DNA of 64,000 nt. Source: Halococcus qingdaonensis. GTDB taxonomy: Archaea; Halobacteriota; Halobacteria; Halobacteriales; Halococcaceae. Positions 18,925 to 26,757 of this stretch are shown here, one piece after another; the stretch's first letter is position 1; each line of letters starts with the position of its first letter. Below the pieces are notes generated by a model. The model did not search any database. It saw only the letters and a program-made list of their open reading frames with translations, and was not told the origin of the DNA. A program made the position numbers and the translations under genes. Location of the stretch: the NCBI RefSeq assembly GCF_024508235.1, contig NZ_CP101943.1:434001-498000 (forward strand), given 5' to 3'.

Positions 18925-19356
18925 CTACTCCTCGACGACGACCGTGCCGACCATCTTCGAACGTTCGTGTGGGATGCAGAAGTAGCCGTACTGACCAGTC
19001 TACTCGAACGTGTGTTCGGACTGCTCGTCGGGACGAAGCAACCCGCTGTCGACGTTCTCCCGCGCTGCTTGCTCGGAATTCGCGCCGCCGCTGGCGAAAT
19101 ACGTGGCATCGTCTGGAATCTCGTCCTCGTAGGCCGTCACGGTGTGGCTCGCGTCGGTCGTGTTCTCCCAGACGACGGTCGTTTCGACGGAGACGTGTAC
19201 CGTCTCCGGATCGAACTTCAGGTCGTCGGTCATTCCGACCGATTTCGTGTTCGAATCGCCCTGGCTGGAACTTCCGACACAACCGGCCATCGCAACGGTG
19301 ATAATTCCGCCACTGCCGCGGAGGAACGCCCGTCGTGTGGAACTGTCCTTGGTCAT
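18925..19356 (-). pseudogene. Halocyanin (blue copper protein) interrupted by in-frame TAG
   Basis: A Tat-type lipoprotein leader (RRAFLRGSGGIITVAMAGC) is followed by a plastocyanin-like domain with LKFDPETVHVSVETTVVWENTTDASHTV, whose His is the first copper ligand. After EHTFE comes TAG at 19000-19002. Reading on in the same frame gives TGQYGYFCIPHERSKMVG TVVVEE and a second TAG at 18925-18927. That downstream part holds the remaining copper ligands Cys, His and Met. No frameshift is needed: one nonsense codon separates a complete gene of 143 codons. The shortened 118-residue product could not hold type-1 copper. It starts 6 nt after the ZIP gene, so it is third in the oxidase-ZIP operon. 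A sequencing error remains possible. Confidence 0.85.
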
Positions 19357-19362
19357 GGTGGA

Positions 19363-20565
19363 TCAGCCTGCGATCAGACTCGTCCCGTACATGAACACGA
19401 GGCCGATGGCGAATCCCAGCATGTTCGGCGCGGAGCGGATCGATCCCGAGCGACGGACCATGTCGACGATGTCGACGACGACCTGCAACAGCGCGCCGAT
19501 CCCGATCGCGAGGAACAGCGTGCTCAACAGCGGCGACTGGGAGAGACTCCCGATCCAGCCGCCGAGGATGGCGGGTGCGCCTGCGAGCAGGCCGAGCGCC
19601 ACGAAGTGTCTCAGTGCCGGCCGTTTGCCGTCCGCAAGCGGTGCGACGACCACCGGGCCCTCCGAAACGTTGTGGATCATGAATCCGATGATGAGGAACA
19701 CGCCCAGCGCGGAGCGGCCCGTGGCGAACGCGGTGCCGATGGCCAACCCCTCCGCGAGGTTGTGCAGTCCGATCGCAAGCCCTGCCGAGTACGCGATCGA
19801 GAGCCGCGACTCCTCACCGTCGTTTCGCCAGTCCATGATCGCCTGCAGCACCAGCCACGACCCGGCGATCCCGAGCACGGCGATCATCGGTCCCGAAAAG
19901 ACCGACGGCACGTCGCCGGCGCTTTCGAACACGTCGAATCCGGCGTCGAAGACGAGAAAGCCGAGAACGCCGGCCGAGAACGCGAGCACGGCGTTGAGCC
20001 ACTTCTCACTCATCGACTGCATGAACGGGAACCACAACATCCCGAGCGCGATGGGAACGACGCCGATCAGGAACCCGACGAACGCGAGCGTCCCGACGAC
20101 CTGTCCGGTCAGCCCGGTCGTCAGCTGGGCCGCTTCGATGGTTACCGGGAACGTCGTCCCGTCAGCCGCTATCAGCCCCACGTCGTAGTCGTATCCCTCC
20201 ATCCAGTTGTAGGGGATGTCGATCGTGGCGCTTTCGCGCGGGGCGAGCGTGTTGTCACTTCCGCTTATCGAGAAACCCCAGTTCGCCTCGTCGATCCGAA
20301 CCTGTGAGATCGTTATCGGTTCGGGGGCGTTGTTCGTCACCTGGAGACGGATCGTGTGGTCGTTCGGCAGCGACGTCTGGCTGATTCCCACGTCGGGAAG
20401 GGGTTCACCGGTCTGAAGCCCAGCCAGCGGCGTCGTCATCACGAACCCGCCGACGAGCAACACGAGCAACACGATCGGCACGACTCCCATGACCCACCGT
20501 GGAAGGCCGAAGGGCTGTTTCTGTCGCCGTGCAACGCCGCCGTCGGATTTCGGTGTGTCCGTCAT
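19363..20565 (-). CDS. ZIP-family metal transporter with extracytoplasmic beta domain
   Basis: 400-residue membrane protein. The ATG at 20565 gives MTDTPKSDGG. One helix (about residues 26-47) leads into an external beta-rich domain (48-140, LPNDHTIRLQVTNNAPEPITISQVRID...). About seven more helices follow, containing the ZIP metal motifs IGLHNLAEGLAIG and FMIHNVSEGPVVV. HN..EG pairs in two helices form the divalent-metal site of ZIP carriers. The extra N-terminal domain is not usual for ZIP proteins. The gene overlaps the upstream multicopper oxidase by 4 nt and precedes the halocyanin by 6 nt, so oxidase, carrier and copper protein should work together on iron, copper or manganese (inference). 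Confidence 0.88.
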   Translation of the reverse strand: MTDTPKSDGGVARRQKQPFGLPRWVMGVVPIVLLVLLVGGFVMTTPLAGLQTGEPLPDVGISQTSLPNDHTIRLQVTNNAPEPITISQVRIDEANWGFSISGSDNTLAPRESATIDIPYNWMEGYDYDVGLIAADGTTFPVTIEAAQLTTGLTGQVVGTLAFVGFLIGVVPIALGMLWFPFMQSMSEKWLNAVLAFSAGVLGFLVFDAGFDVFESAGDVPSVFSGPMIAVLGIAGSWLVLQAIMDWRNDGEESRLSIAYSAGLAIGLHNLAEGLAIGTAFATGRSALGVFLIIGFMIHNVSEGPVVVAPLADGKRPALRHFVALGLLAGAPAILGGWIGSLSQSPLLSTLFLAIGIGALLQVVVDIVDMVRRSGSIRSAPNMLGFAIGLVFMYGTSLIAG

Positions 20566-21953
20566 TCGGTCACCTCGAAGAAACTCATCCAGCCCTGCTC
20601 GGCGAACTCCGACTGGTGGCCGTGGAACATGTACAGCCCCGGCTGGTGGTCGCTGTAGTCGATCTCGAACAGGCCGCGCTGGGCCTGACACATCATCACG
20701 GTGTCGATGGTGCTCCGGTTCGGGAACAGCGTCGTCCCGGCATCGTAGTAATCGAAGAACTGTGAGTGGGTATGAAACGAGTTCACGAAGTCGTATTCGA
20801 GCGTCTGAATCACGTGCACTCGCTGGAGGTTGTTCTTCTTGATCTCGATGGGGTGTTTCGTTTTGCCGCCTTCCCACTCGCCCTCGTATTTGTGGGTCGT
20901 CGCCGGTGCGTAGGCGAACGCACGGGTGTTGGCCGCGTAGACTTCGTTGTCGGCATCGAAGTTGGTATCGAAGCCGTTCATCATCATCACCATCTCGTCG
21001 ATATCATCGTAGCCGTCGGGAACGTAGTCGGCGTGTGAGATCATGTTCCGACTCTTCGCGCGCTCGACGGCCATCTCACGCACCTCGTCGGTGATCGGCC
21101 CGTGATAATCGATGTAATCCCGCGGGTTCTCACGGACCTTCTCGGGTTTCGGGTCGATGATGATCGTACCGTACATGCCCCGGTGAATGTGCGCCTTCAG
21201 CGGGAGCATGTGGCAGTGGTAGAGATGAGTGCCGGCGGGCCGGGCCTGCCATTCGTAGGTGAACGTCTCGCCGGGTTTGATCGCTCCCGGCCCGTTCTGT
21301 GGCACCCCGTCCATTGCCGGGTTGAGGTTCTGGACGTGTGGATGGATCGTGTGCGCCATATCGGCGAACGCATTCGTGAAATTGATCCGAATGAGGTCCC
21401 CCTCCTCGACGCGGAGCGTTGGCGCAGGAACCTGCCCGTTGTACGTCCACGAGGGGAAGGTGACGCCGGGTGCGATCTCGATCTCCTGGGGGACGGCAAT
21501 GAGATTGAACTCACGAACGGTCTGTCCGTTCTCCTCCGAGACTCCGGCGTTCAGATCGTCCTTTTTGCCGAAGATCGCGTCACGCTTGTTCGTCGAGTCG
21601 CCGGTGTTGAACTCCCGGAGATAGCCGTGTGGGTCGAAGTTCTTCTCGGTGTATTTTCCGGGGGTGCCGAAGCTGGCATCGTGGCCGGAAGTCGCGTTGC
21701 CGCCGCTTTCGTTCCCCGATTGCGCGGCTCCGATGCCCGTGATGGCCGAGCCACCGGCGAGAGCGAGGCCGCCCAGTACCGAGCGGCGCGAGACGCCCTC
21801 GTGGTCCTCGATGGAATCGACCAGCCGGTTCTCGAGCTGCTCGGTCATCGACGCCGCGTCGTCTTCGTTCATCGATGGCATGATACCCCTCGCAGTGACG
21901 CCCACGTCGCAGTGTGGGCAGTCGATCGTTCGTCGACCATTTCGATTGGACAC
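20562..21953 (-). CDS. Multicopper oxidase, Tat-exported
   Basis: 463 residues from GTG 21953, or 439 from ATG 21881 (MPSMNEDDAAS). A twin-arginine leader SRRSVLGGLALAGGSAITGI is present about 55 residues from the first start. The first cupredoxin domain has PAPTLRVEEGDLIRINFTN, HTIHPHVQN, and GTHLYHCHMLPLKAHIHRGMYG with Cys, His and Met type-1 copper ligands. The second has SFHTHSQFFDYY and LYMFHGHQSEFAEQGWMSFFEV. Two-domain oxidases of this kind act as trimers and may oxidise metals or reduce nitrite; NirK activity cannot be excluded. If the GTG is used, the extra head contains CPHC, odd for a Tat substrate, so the ATG may be the true start. It heads the oxidase-ZIP-halocyanin operon. Confidence 0.88.
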   Translation of the reverse strand: MSNRNGRRTIDCPHCDVGVTARGIMPSMNEDDAASMTEQLENRLVDSIEDHEGVSRRSVLGGLALAGGSAITGIGAAQSGNESGGNATSGHDASFGTPGKYTEKNFDPHGYLREFNTGDSTNKRDAIFGKKDDLNAGVSEENGQTVREFNLIAVPQEIEIAPGVTFPSWTYNGQVPAPTLRVEEGDLIRINFTNAFADMAHTIHPHVQNLNPAMDGVPQNGPGAIKPGETFTYEWQARPAGTHLYHCHMLPLKAHIHRGMYGTIIIDPKPEKVRENPRDYIDYHGPITDEVREMAVERAKSRNMISHADYVPDGYDDIDEMVMMMNGFDTNFDADNEVYAANTRAFAYAPATTHKYEGEWEGGKTKHPIEIKKNNLQRVHVIQTLEYDFVNSFHTHSQFFDYYDAGTTLFPNRSTIDTVMMCQAQRGLFEIDYSDHQPGLYMFHGHQSEFAEQGWMSFFEVTE

Positions 21954-21989
21954 GAGTTACCTACCCATTTAGTTGTTTCTGTCTAAACA

Positions 21990-22010
21990 TAGAATTAGCT
22001 TTATCTAATC
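21990..22010 (-). promoter_or_regulatory. Promoter of the oxidase-ZIP-halocyanin operon
   Basis: On the minus strand GATTAGATAAAGC lies about 40-50 nt before the GTG at 21953, in the only AT-rich stretch of this intergenic region. It is a plausible TATA/BRE element, giving a start near 21970. The remaining 130-bp gap holds no gene. Confidence 0.45.
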
Positions 22011-22082
22011 AACGACGAGAGAGCAGGACAGCGCTATCGGAACGATCGGGCCAATACATCGATACGACACGAAACGGACGAA

Positions 22083-23654
22083 TCAGTCCTTCTCGCGCAC
22101 CGTCCCGCCGCTCAACCCCTCCCACTCCACGCGATAGCCGAGCCGCGAAAGCACCGCGCTCGCGTCGTCGATTTCTGACTCGGCGATCCGATCTTCGACC
22201 GTCGAGAACGCCATCCCCGGTTCGATGTCGGCGTCGAGCGCCGAGAGAACGGACGGACGAACGAGCGTCCGGCCGACCAGTTCGTGCTTGGGAAACTCCT
22301 TGCCCTCGATGGCGCTCTCGCTTACGCCGTGCTCGGCGGCGAGCGCCGATAGCGAAACCACCTCGTCCTCCGGGACGAGTTTGTCGGGCAGCGCCGCCGC
22401 ACTCTCCGCGTTCAGACGGTTCTCGTACTCGCGGAGCGCATCGCGGACGTCACGTACCCGCACCGATCCCGAATACGGGATGGCACGCGCGTCGCGGGCT
22501 TCGAGCTCCTCGCCGACGCCGAGCGATTCGTCGACCGCGACGACGAGCTCGACCGACTCCAGCTCCTCGATCTGGGCGAGCTTCTTTTCGACGTAGTCGG
22601 GCGTCCAGAACCCCATGATCTCGAAGAAGACACGGAAATCACGGGGAGACGTCGTCCCTGCTTCCGTGTCACCAGTCGCATCGGCGGGAACCCCATGCTG
22701 CCACTCGAAGGCGAAGTCGGGGATCATCACTCGCGCGCCGGTTTCAAGCGGTTCGGGCTCGCGGGTGAGCTCCCAGTCGAGATCGAGCGCCTCGAACCGC
22801 GTGGCGAAGTCGGCCTCAACCCGGCTGTCGTAGTCGACTTCGATCACCGGCTTGGTTCCCGACGGCTGGAGATCTGCCTGTGTGAGTCGGAGTTCGCGCT
22901 CGGTGCCGCGGTCGTCGATCGTCGCCGCGAGCTCCCACTCGCCCGCTTTCGTGACGCTCCTGAGCAGTCGGGCAAATCGTGTGCCGTACCGTCTGGTCCG
23001 ACGAAAGAGGCTGTCGGGACCCGTTACGCGGACCTCGCGTTCGGAGAGCGCCGTTCCTGACTCGCCTGTCTTCCGGATCTCGTAGAGCAGTCGCAGCCGC
23101 TTGACCGCCGAGACGAGCGCCTTCGGGTCGGCACTCCGCACGCGCAGCTCGGTCGCGTCGAACAGAGCTGTCTGCGCCAGCGAGAGGTCATATTGGGCGC
23201 AGAGCTCCTCGGGGTCCCAGGGAACGTCGAGGTCGACGAGAATCTGCCGCTCGTCGAGATCGGCGTACAGCGAATCCGCGACCGTCTCCGACGTGGCATC
23301 GAGCCCGTCTGCGGCCCGCGACAGCGCGCGTTCGCGGTCGTCTTCGGTCACGACGCCGACGGATTCGGCGGCCGCGAACGCCGTGCTGCGGGCACGCTTG
23401 GGGGCCAGCTCGCTGCGCGTCTCGAAGGTCGCCTCGCGTTCCAGGAGCTTGGCGAACCCGCGAACGAGTTTGAAATCGTCGGCCTCCCCTTCGAGTTCCG
23501 CGAGTGCGTCGTCGAGACCGGCGCGCGACCGGCCGACGTGACCCTGATAGACCCCGATGACCCGTGCCGCGAGCGGGCGATCTTCCCTGCCTGTGAACTG
23601 CGGGTGGTAGCCACCACCCGCCCGCGACACTCGGAGGAGGTCCTTCGTGAGCAC
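22083..23654 (-). CDS. Bax1-type nuclease (DUF790), partner of XPB
   Basis: 523-residue soluble protein of the DUF790 family. The N-terminus MLTKDLLRVSR..GGYHPQF is typical. The C-terminal half carries RVMIPDFAFEW (near residue 310) and a VFFEIMGFWTPDYVEKKLAQ block that matches the PD-(D/E)XK nuclease-like part with Asp and Glu as catalytic candidates. Family knowledge: Bax1 binds archaeal XPB and acts as a structure-specific nuclease in DNA repair. Here the XPB gene lies 139 nt upstream on the same strand, the classical arrangement. It starts at a GTG. Confidence 0.9.
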   Translation of the reverse strand: MLTKDLLRVSRAGGGYHPQFTGREDRPLAARVIGVYQGHVGRSRAGLDDALAELEGEADDFKLVRGFAKLLEREATFETRSELAPKRARSTAFAAAESVGVVTEDDRERALSRAADGLDATSETVADSLYADLDERQILVDLDVPWDPEELCAQYDLSLAQTALFDATELRVRSADPKALVSAVKRLRLLYEIRKTGESGTALSEREVRVTGPDSLFRRTRRYGTRFARLLRSVTKAGEWELAATIDDRGTERELRLTQADLQPSGTKPVIEVDYDSRVEADFATRFEALDLDWELTREPEPLETGARVMIPDFAFEWQHGVPADATGDTEAGTTSPRDFRVFFEIMGFWTPDYVEKKLAQIEELESVELVVAVDESLGVGEELEARDARAIPYSGSVRVRDVRDALREYENRLNAESAAALPDKLVPEDEVVSLSALAAEHGVSESAIEGKEFPKHELVGRTLVRPSVLSALDADIEPGMAFSTVEDRIAESEIDDASAVLSRLGYRVEWEGLSGGTVREKD

Positions 23655-23793
23655 AGAACTGTTCGAACCGCGACGGCCAAAACGCCCTCGTCCTCATACT
23701 GTCTGACGGAGTACGTAAAGGCCGGTTCGTGGCAATCCACAGTATTGCCAACGTTCCGGTTCGCGGGTTTCCGATTGGTTCCGTCCGACAGTA

Positions 23794-25131
23794 TCAATGT
23801 CGGCGCTCGGCGACGCGCTCCTCGGCGGTCGCTTCGGTGACGACCTCGTAGAGCAGCGCCCGCCCGCCGTCTTCTGTGGGGCGTAACACCCGGCCGAGGC
23901 GCTGTGTGAACTCCCGTTCGGAACCGCTGCCCGAGAGGACGACCGCGACGTTCGCGTCCGGAACGTCCACACCCTCGTCCAGAACGTTCGCCGTGACGAC
24001 CCGTGAGTAGCTCCCGTTCCGGAACTTTTCGAGGATCTCGCGGCGCTCGTTCGCCCCTGTCTGGTGGGTGATCGCCGGCAGGAGGAACCGCTCGGAGAGA
24101 CGATAGACGAGATCGTTGTGCGCGGTGAAGACGATGATTCGATCATCCTGATGGCGATCGAGCAGGTCGGCGAGAGTTGCGACCTTGGCGTCGGCGTTCA
24201 TCATCACCTCGCGAGCGCGCTGGTTCGCCAGCAGCGCCTCGCGCGCCGCCGGATCTGAGCCTGAGCGCATGACGAGTTTCCGGTAGTCGCTGCCACTTCG
24301 CATGTCGAGGTTCGACCGCGCGAGATAGTTCGTGAACGTCTCGCGATGCTCGTCGTACTCCGCCCGTTCCTCGTCGGAGAGCGCGACGTCGAGGCGCTTG
24401 ATGTCGTAGGCCGCGAGATGATCGCCGGCGAGCTCGTCGGGCGCGATGCGGTGGACGAGCGGGCCACAGAGCTCTTCGATGACCTCGTGTGCGTCGTCGG
24501 GTCGCTCGAAGGTCGCCGTCAGGCCCAATCTGGCGGGTGCGGCGAGCAGGCGGGCGATGTCGCGATAGCCCGCGCCGCCGAGGTGGTGGACTTCGTCGAA
24601 GACGACGAGTCCGAACCGGTCGCCGATGTCCTCGGCACGCAGGTACGCCGAATCGTAGGTCGCGACAGTGAGCGCCTCGACACGCTGCTCGCCACCTCCG
24701 AGCTGGCCGATCGGCACCCCGAACTCGGTTTCGAGCTCGCGCCGCCACTGCTCCAGGAGATCGATCGTGGGGACGACGACCAGCGCCGCGGTCCCCAGCT
24801 CCTCGATGGCTTCGATGCCGATGACTGTCTTGCCGCTGCCCGTGGGGAGTTCGAGCACTCCCCGATGGTCGTTCGTGCGCCACGCCTCGAGCGCCGTTCG
24901 CTGGTACTCCCGGAGTTCGTAGGCCGAGGAGACGTCGAGCGCTGGCGCGGCGAGAACGCGGTCGTCGTAGTCGATACCGCGATCGTCGAGCGCCGCGACG
25001 AGCGCCGCGTAGCGCACGGCGGGCGCACGACCGGTCTTCGATCGCGGATCGCGGTCGATGGGGAGATCGAGATCGGCACCGCCCGCGACGCGGATGGTGC
25101 CGTCCTCGAAGCTGAGCGTGACGTCCGCCAC
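23794..25131 (-). CDS. XPB-type DNA helicase/translocase
   Basis: About 445-residue superfamily 2 helicase. After an N-terminal damage-recognition-like domain (residues 1-85) come AYELREYQRTALEAW, Walker A ELPTGSGKTVIG, motif II VVFDEVHHLGG, motif III LGLTATFER, the RAREVMMNADAK thumb-like region and motif VI EREFTQRLGRVLRP. DEVHH rather than DEAH is normal for XPB. The GTG at 25131 (VADVTLSFEDGTIRVAGG) was chosen because the open frame beyond it has antisense-like composition (serine-rich) and would enter grpE. It forms a pair with Bax1 for nucleotide excision-type repair. Confidence 0.92.
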   Translation of the reverse strand: MADVTLSFEDGTIRVAGGADLDLPIDRDPRSKTGRAPAVRYAALVAALDDRGIDYDDRVLAAPALDVSSAYELREYQRTALEAWRTNDHRGVLELPTGSGKTVIGIEAIEELGTAALVVVPTIDLLEQWRRELETEFGVPIGQLGGGEQRVEALTVATYDSAYLRAEDIGDRFGLVVFDEVHHLGGAGYRDIARLLAAPARLGLTATFERPDDAHEVIEELCGPLVHRIAPDELAGDHLAAYDIKRLDVALSDEERAEYDEHRETFTNYLARSNLDMRSGSDYRKLVMRSGSDPAAREALLANQRAREVMMNADAKVATLADLLDRHQDDRIIVFTAHNDLVYRLSERFLLPAITHQTGANERREILEKFRNGSYSRVVTANVLDEGVDVPDANVAVVLSGSGSEREFTQRLGRVLRPTEDGGRALLYEVVTEATAEERVAERRH

Positions 25132-25231
25132 GGCCGCCGTACGGGTGCGCGTCGTTAATCGCTGTCCATCCGCTCGCCGCTGCGCAGCGGCTTTCTGAAT
25201 CCTTTTGTCCGTGTGTCGACTCGGTTCGAGC

Positions 25232-25858
25232 ATGAGCGACAACGACGTCGGGGTCGACGAGTCGGCCGCCGAAGCGCCAGTGGACGAGGAGGACGCGGGC
25301 ACCGACGGCGTGAGCGAGGACGAAGAGGGGTTCGAGAGCCTCGAAGCGCGCATCGCAGAGGCGACGACCGACGAGCTCGCGGCGGAGGTACGCACACTGC
25401 GCGAGCGCGCCGCGACCGCCGAGCGGCGCATCGAGGAACAGGACGCGGCAATCGACGAGCTCGAATCGAAACTGAAGCGCAAACAGGCGGACTTCCAGAA
25501 CTACAAGCAGCGCACCGAGCGCCAGCAGGAAGAACTACGCGAGCGCGCCACCGAGGATCTCGTCGAGCGCCTGCTCGACGTCCGCGACAACCTCTCACGG
25601 GCGCTCTCGCAGGACGCAGACGCGGACATCCGCCCGGGCGTCGAGAGCACGCTGGAGGAGTTCGACCGAATTCTCGACGAGGAGAACGTCACGGCGATCG
25701 AACCCGACGCGGGCGACGCGGTCGATCCGCAGCGCCACGAGGTCATGCTGCGCGTCGACAGCGAGCAGCCCGAAGACACGATCGCCGAACTCTACCGCCC
25801 AGGCTACGAGATGGGTGAGAAGGTGCTCCGCCCGGCACAGATCACCGTCAGCGAGTAG
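25232..25858 (+). CDS. grpE: GrpE nucleotide exchange factor
   Basis: 208-residue DnaK co-chaperone. It has an acidic N-terminal tail (residues 1-40), a long coiled coil (45-115, including KLKRKQADFQNYKQRTERQQEEL) and a C-terminal beta domain with EVMLRVDSEQPEDTIAELYRPGYEMGEKVLRPAQITVS, the GrpE signature. The ATG at 25232 starts MSDNDVGVD; the open frame goes 9 codons further. The dnaK gene lies 900 bp downstream on the same strand, separated by an antisense-oriented gene. The stop overlaps the convergent DUF2071 gene by 11 nt. Confidence 0.95.
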   Translation: MSDNDVGVDESAAEAPVDEEDAGTDGVSEDEEGFESLEARIAEATTDELAAEVRTLRERAATAERRIEEQDAAIDELESKLKRKQADFQNYKQRTERQQEELRERATEDLVERLLDVRDNLSRALSQDADADIRPGVESTLEEFDRILDEENVTAIEPDAGDAVDPQRHEVMLRVDSEQPEDTIAELYRPGYEMGEKVLRPAQITVSE

Positions 25859-26561
25859 CGTTTTTTCGCACTCGACTCGGCGACGCGGTGATGTCGACGC
25901 CGGGGCTGTAATAACAGACCGGCTCCCCGGGTGGGTCGGCGAAGCCGTTCGCGCGAAAGAGCGTGTTCTCCTCGATCGTCACGTCGGCGGGATACAGCGG
26001 CCAGGGATCGTGGTTCACGTTCGAGTAGCGAACGCTCCCGTCCGGCGCTTCGGTGTAGAACCGGTAGCGTTCGGTAAGAAACGTCGCCAGCGAGCCGGGA
26101 GTTAGATCGAGTCGTTCGCTGGTGGGTTCGGGCTCGTAGCTCGCCCGGAACCCGACGGGTCTGGCTCCTGGATGGAGGCGTCGGCTCTCGAAGCGGTTGC
26201 GGCTGTTCCCGTCGTGCTCGTGGCGCATGCGCGCGTAGTAGTACGGAAGATGATGGAAGAGGCGTGCGCCGATCACGCCGAGCAGCCCCTCGGCGTCGAG
26301 GCTGAAGAAGTAGACGCTGGGCGTGTCGTCGACGGTGACGTAGGTTCGTAGATTGAGCTCGGGGAGATCGATCCCGAGTCGGCTCGGCAGCCGACGCGGG
26401 CGAACGGCGGCGTTGGTGAACGGCACGACGGAGAGCCAGGCGCTGCCGTCGTGGCTATCGACGGCGAGCGCGTCGGGGAGGTGTGCCGAGACGACGTCGG
26501 GATCCACGGGCCAGTTGGCGAACAGGAGCTCCCGCCACTCCATCGCGAGCGCGACGACCAT
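25848..26561 (-). CDS. DUF2071 / YqjF-family protein
   Basis: 237-residue soluble protein. EWRELLFANWPVDPDVVSAHLPDAL at the N-terminus and ELNLRTYVTVDDTPSVYFFSLDA in the middle are characteristic of the YqjF (DUF2071) family, related in fold to acetoacetate decarboxylase. No catalytic lysine can be assigned with certainty. The start may be the second methionine at 26543. It is inserted on the opposite strand between grpE and dnaK. Confidence 0.85.
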   Translation of the reverse strand: MVVALAMEWRELLFANWPVDPDVVSAHLPDALAVDSHDGSAWLSVVPFTNAAVRPRRLPSRLGIDLPELNLRTYVTVDDTPSVYFFSLDAEGLLGVIGARLFHHLPYYYARMRHEHDGNSRNRFESRRLHPGARPVGFRASYEPEPTSERLDLTPGSLATFLTERYRFYTEAPDGSVRYSNVNHDPWPLYPADVTIEENTLFRANGFADPPGEPVCYYSPGVDITASPSRVRKNATR

Positions 26562-26718
26562 GCTCGATCGAGGGCGGCGAGCGGTTTGGCCCTTTCCGAT
26601 CGATCCGACGAGCGGTCGTGTTGCGGTCCGATTTATACGCCGTGGGTCGGCAGTGGGGATGGCCCGAAAACCGCAGCAGGGGAGACCAGCGCGCGGTGGG
26701 ATGAGTCGGCGTATCTAG

Positions 26719-26728
26719 CAACTTTTAA
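26719..26728 (+). promoter_or_regulatory. Promoter of dnaK
   Basis: CAACTTTTAACC lies about 30-38 nt before the ATG at 26758, in an otherwise GC-rich region. A TATA-like TTTTAA at this distance fits a haloarchaeal promoter with a very short leader. Confidence 0.45.
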
Positions 26729-26757
26729 CCGGCCCAAAGCGATAGTTGGGGGCAACA

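Noticed and set aside
19000-19002. TAG in halocyanin as a pyrrolysine codon
   Set aside because: Pyrrolysine is used by methanogens and some bacteria. No pylS-like gene is seen here, Halobacteria are not known to use it, and TAG is used as an ordinary stop elsewhere in the window.
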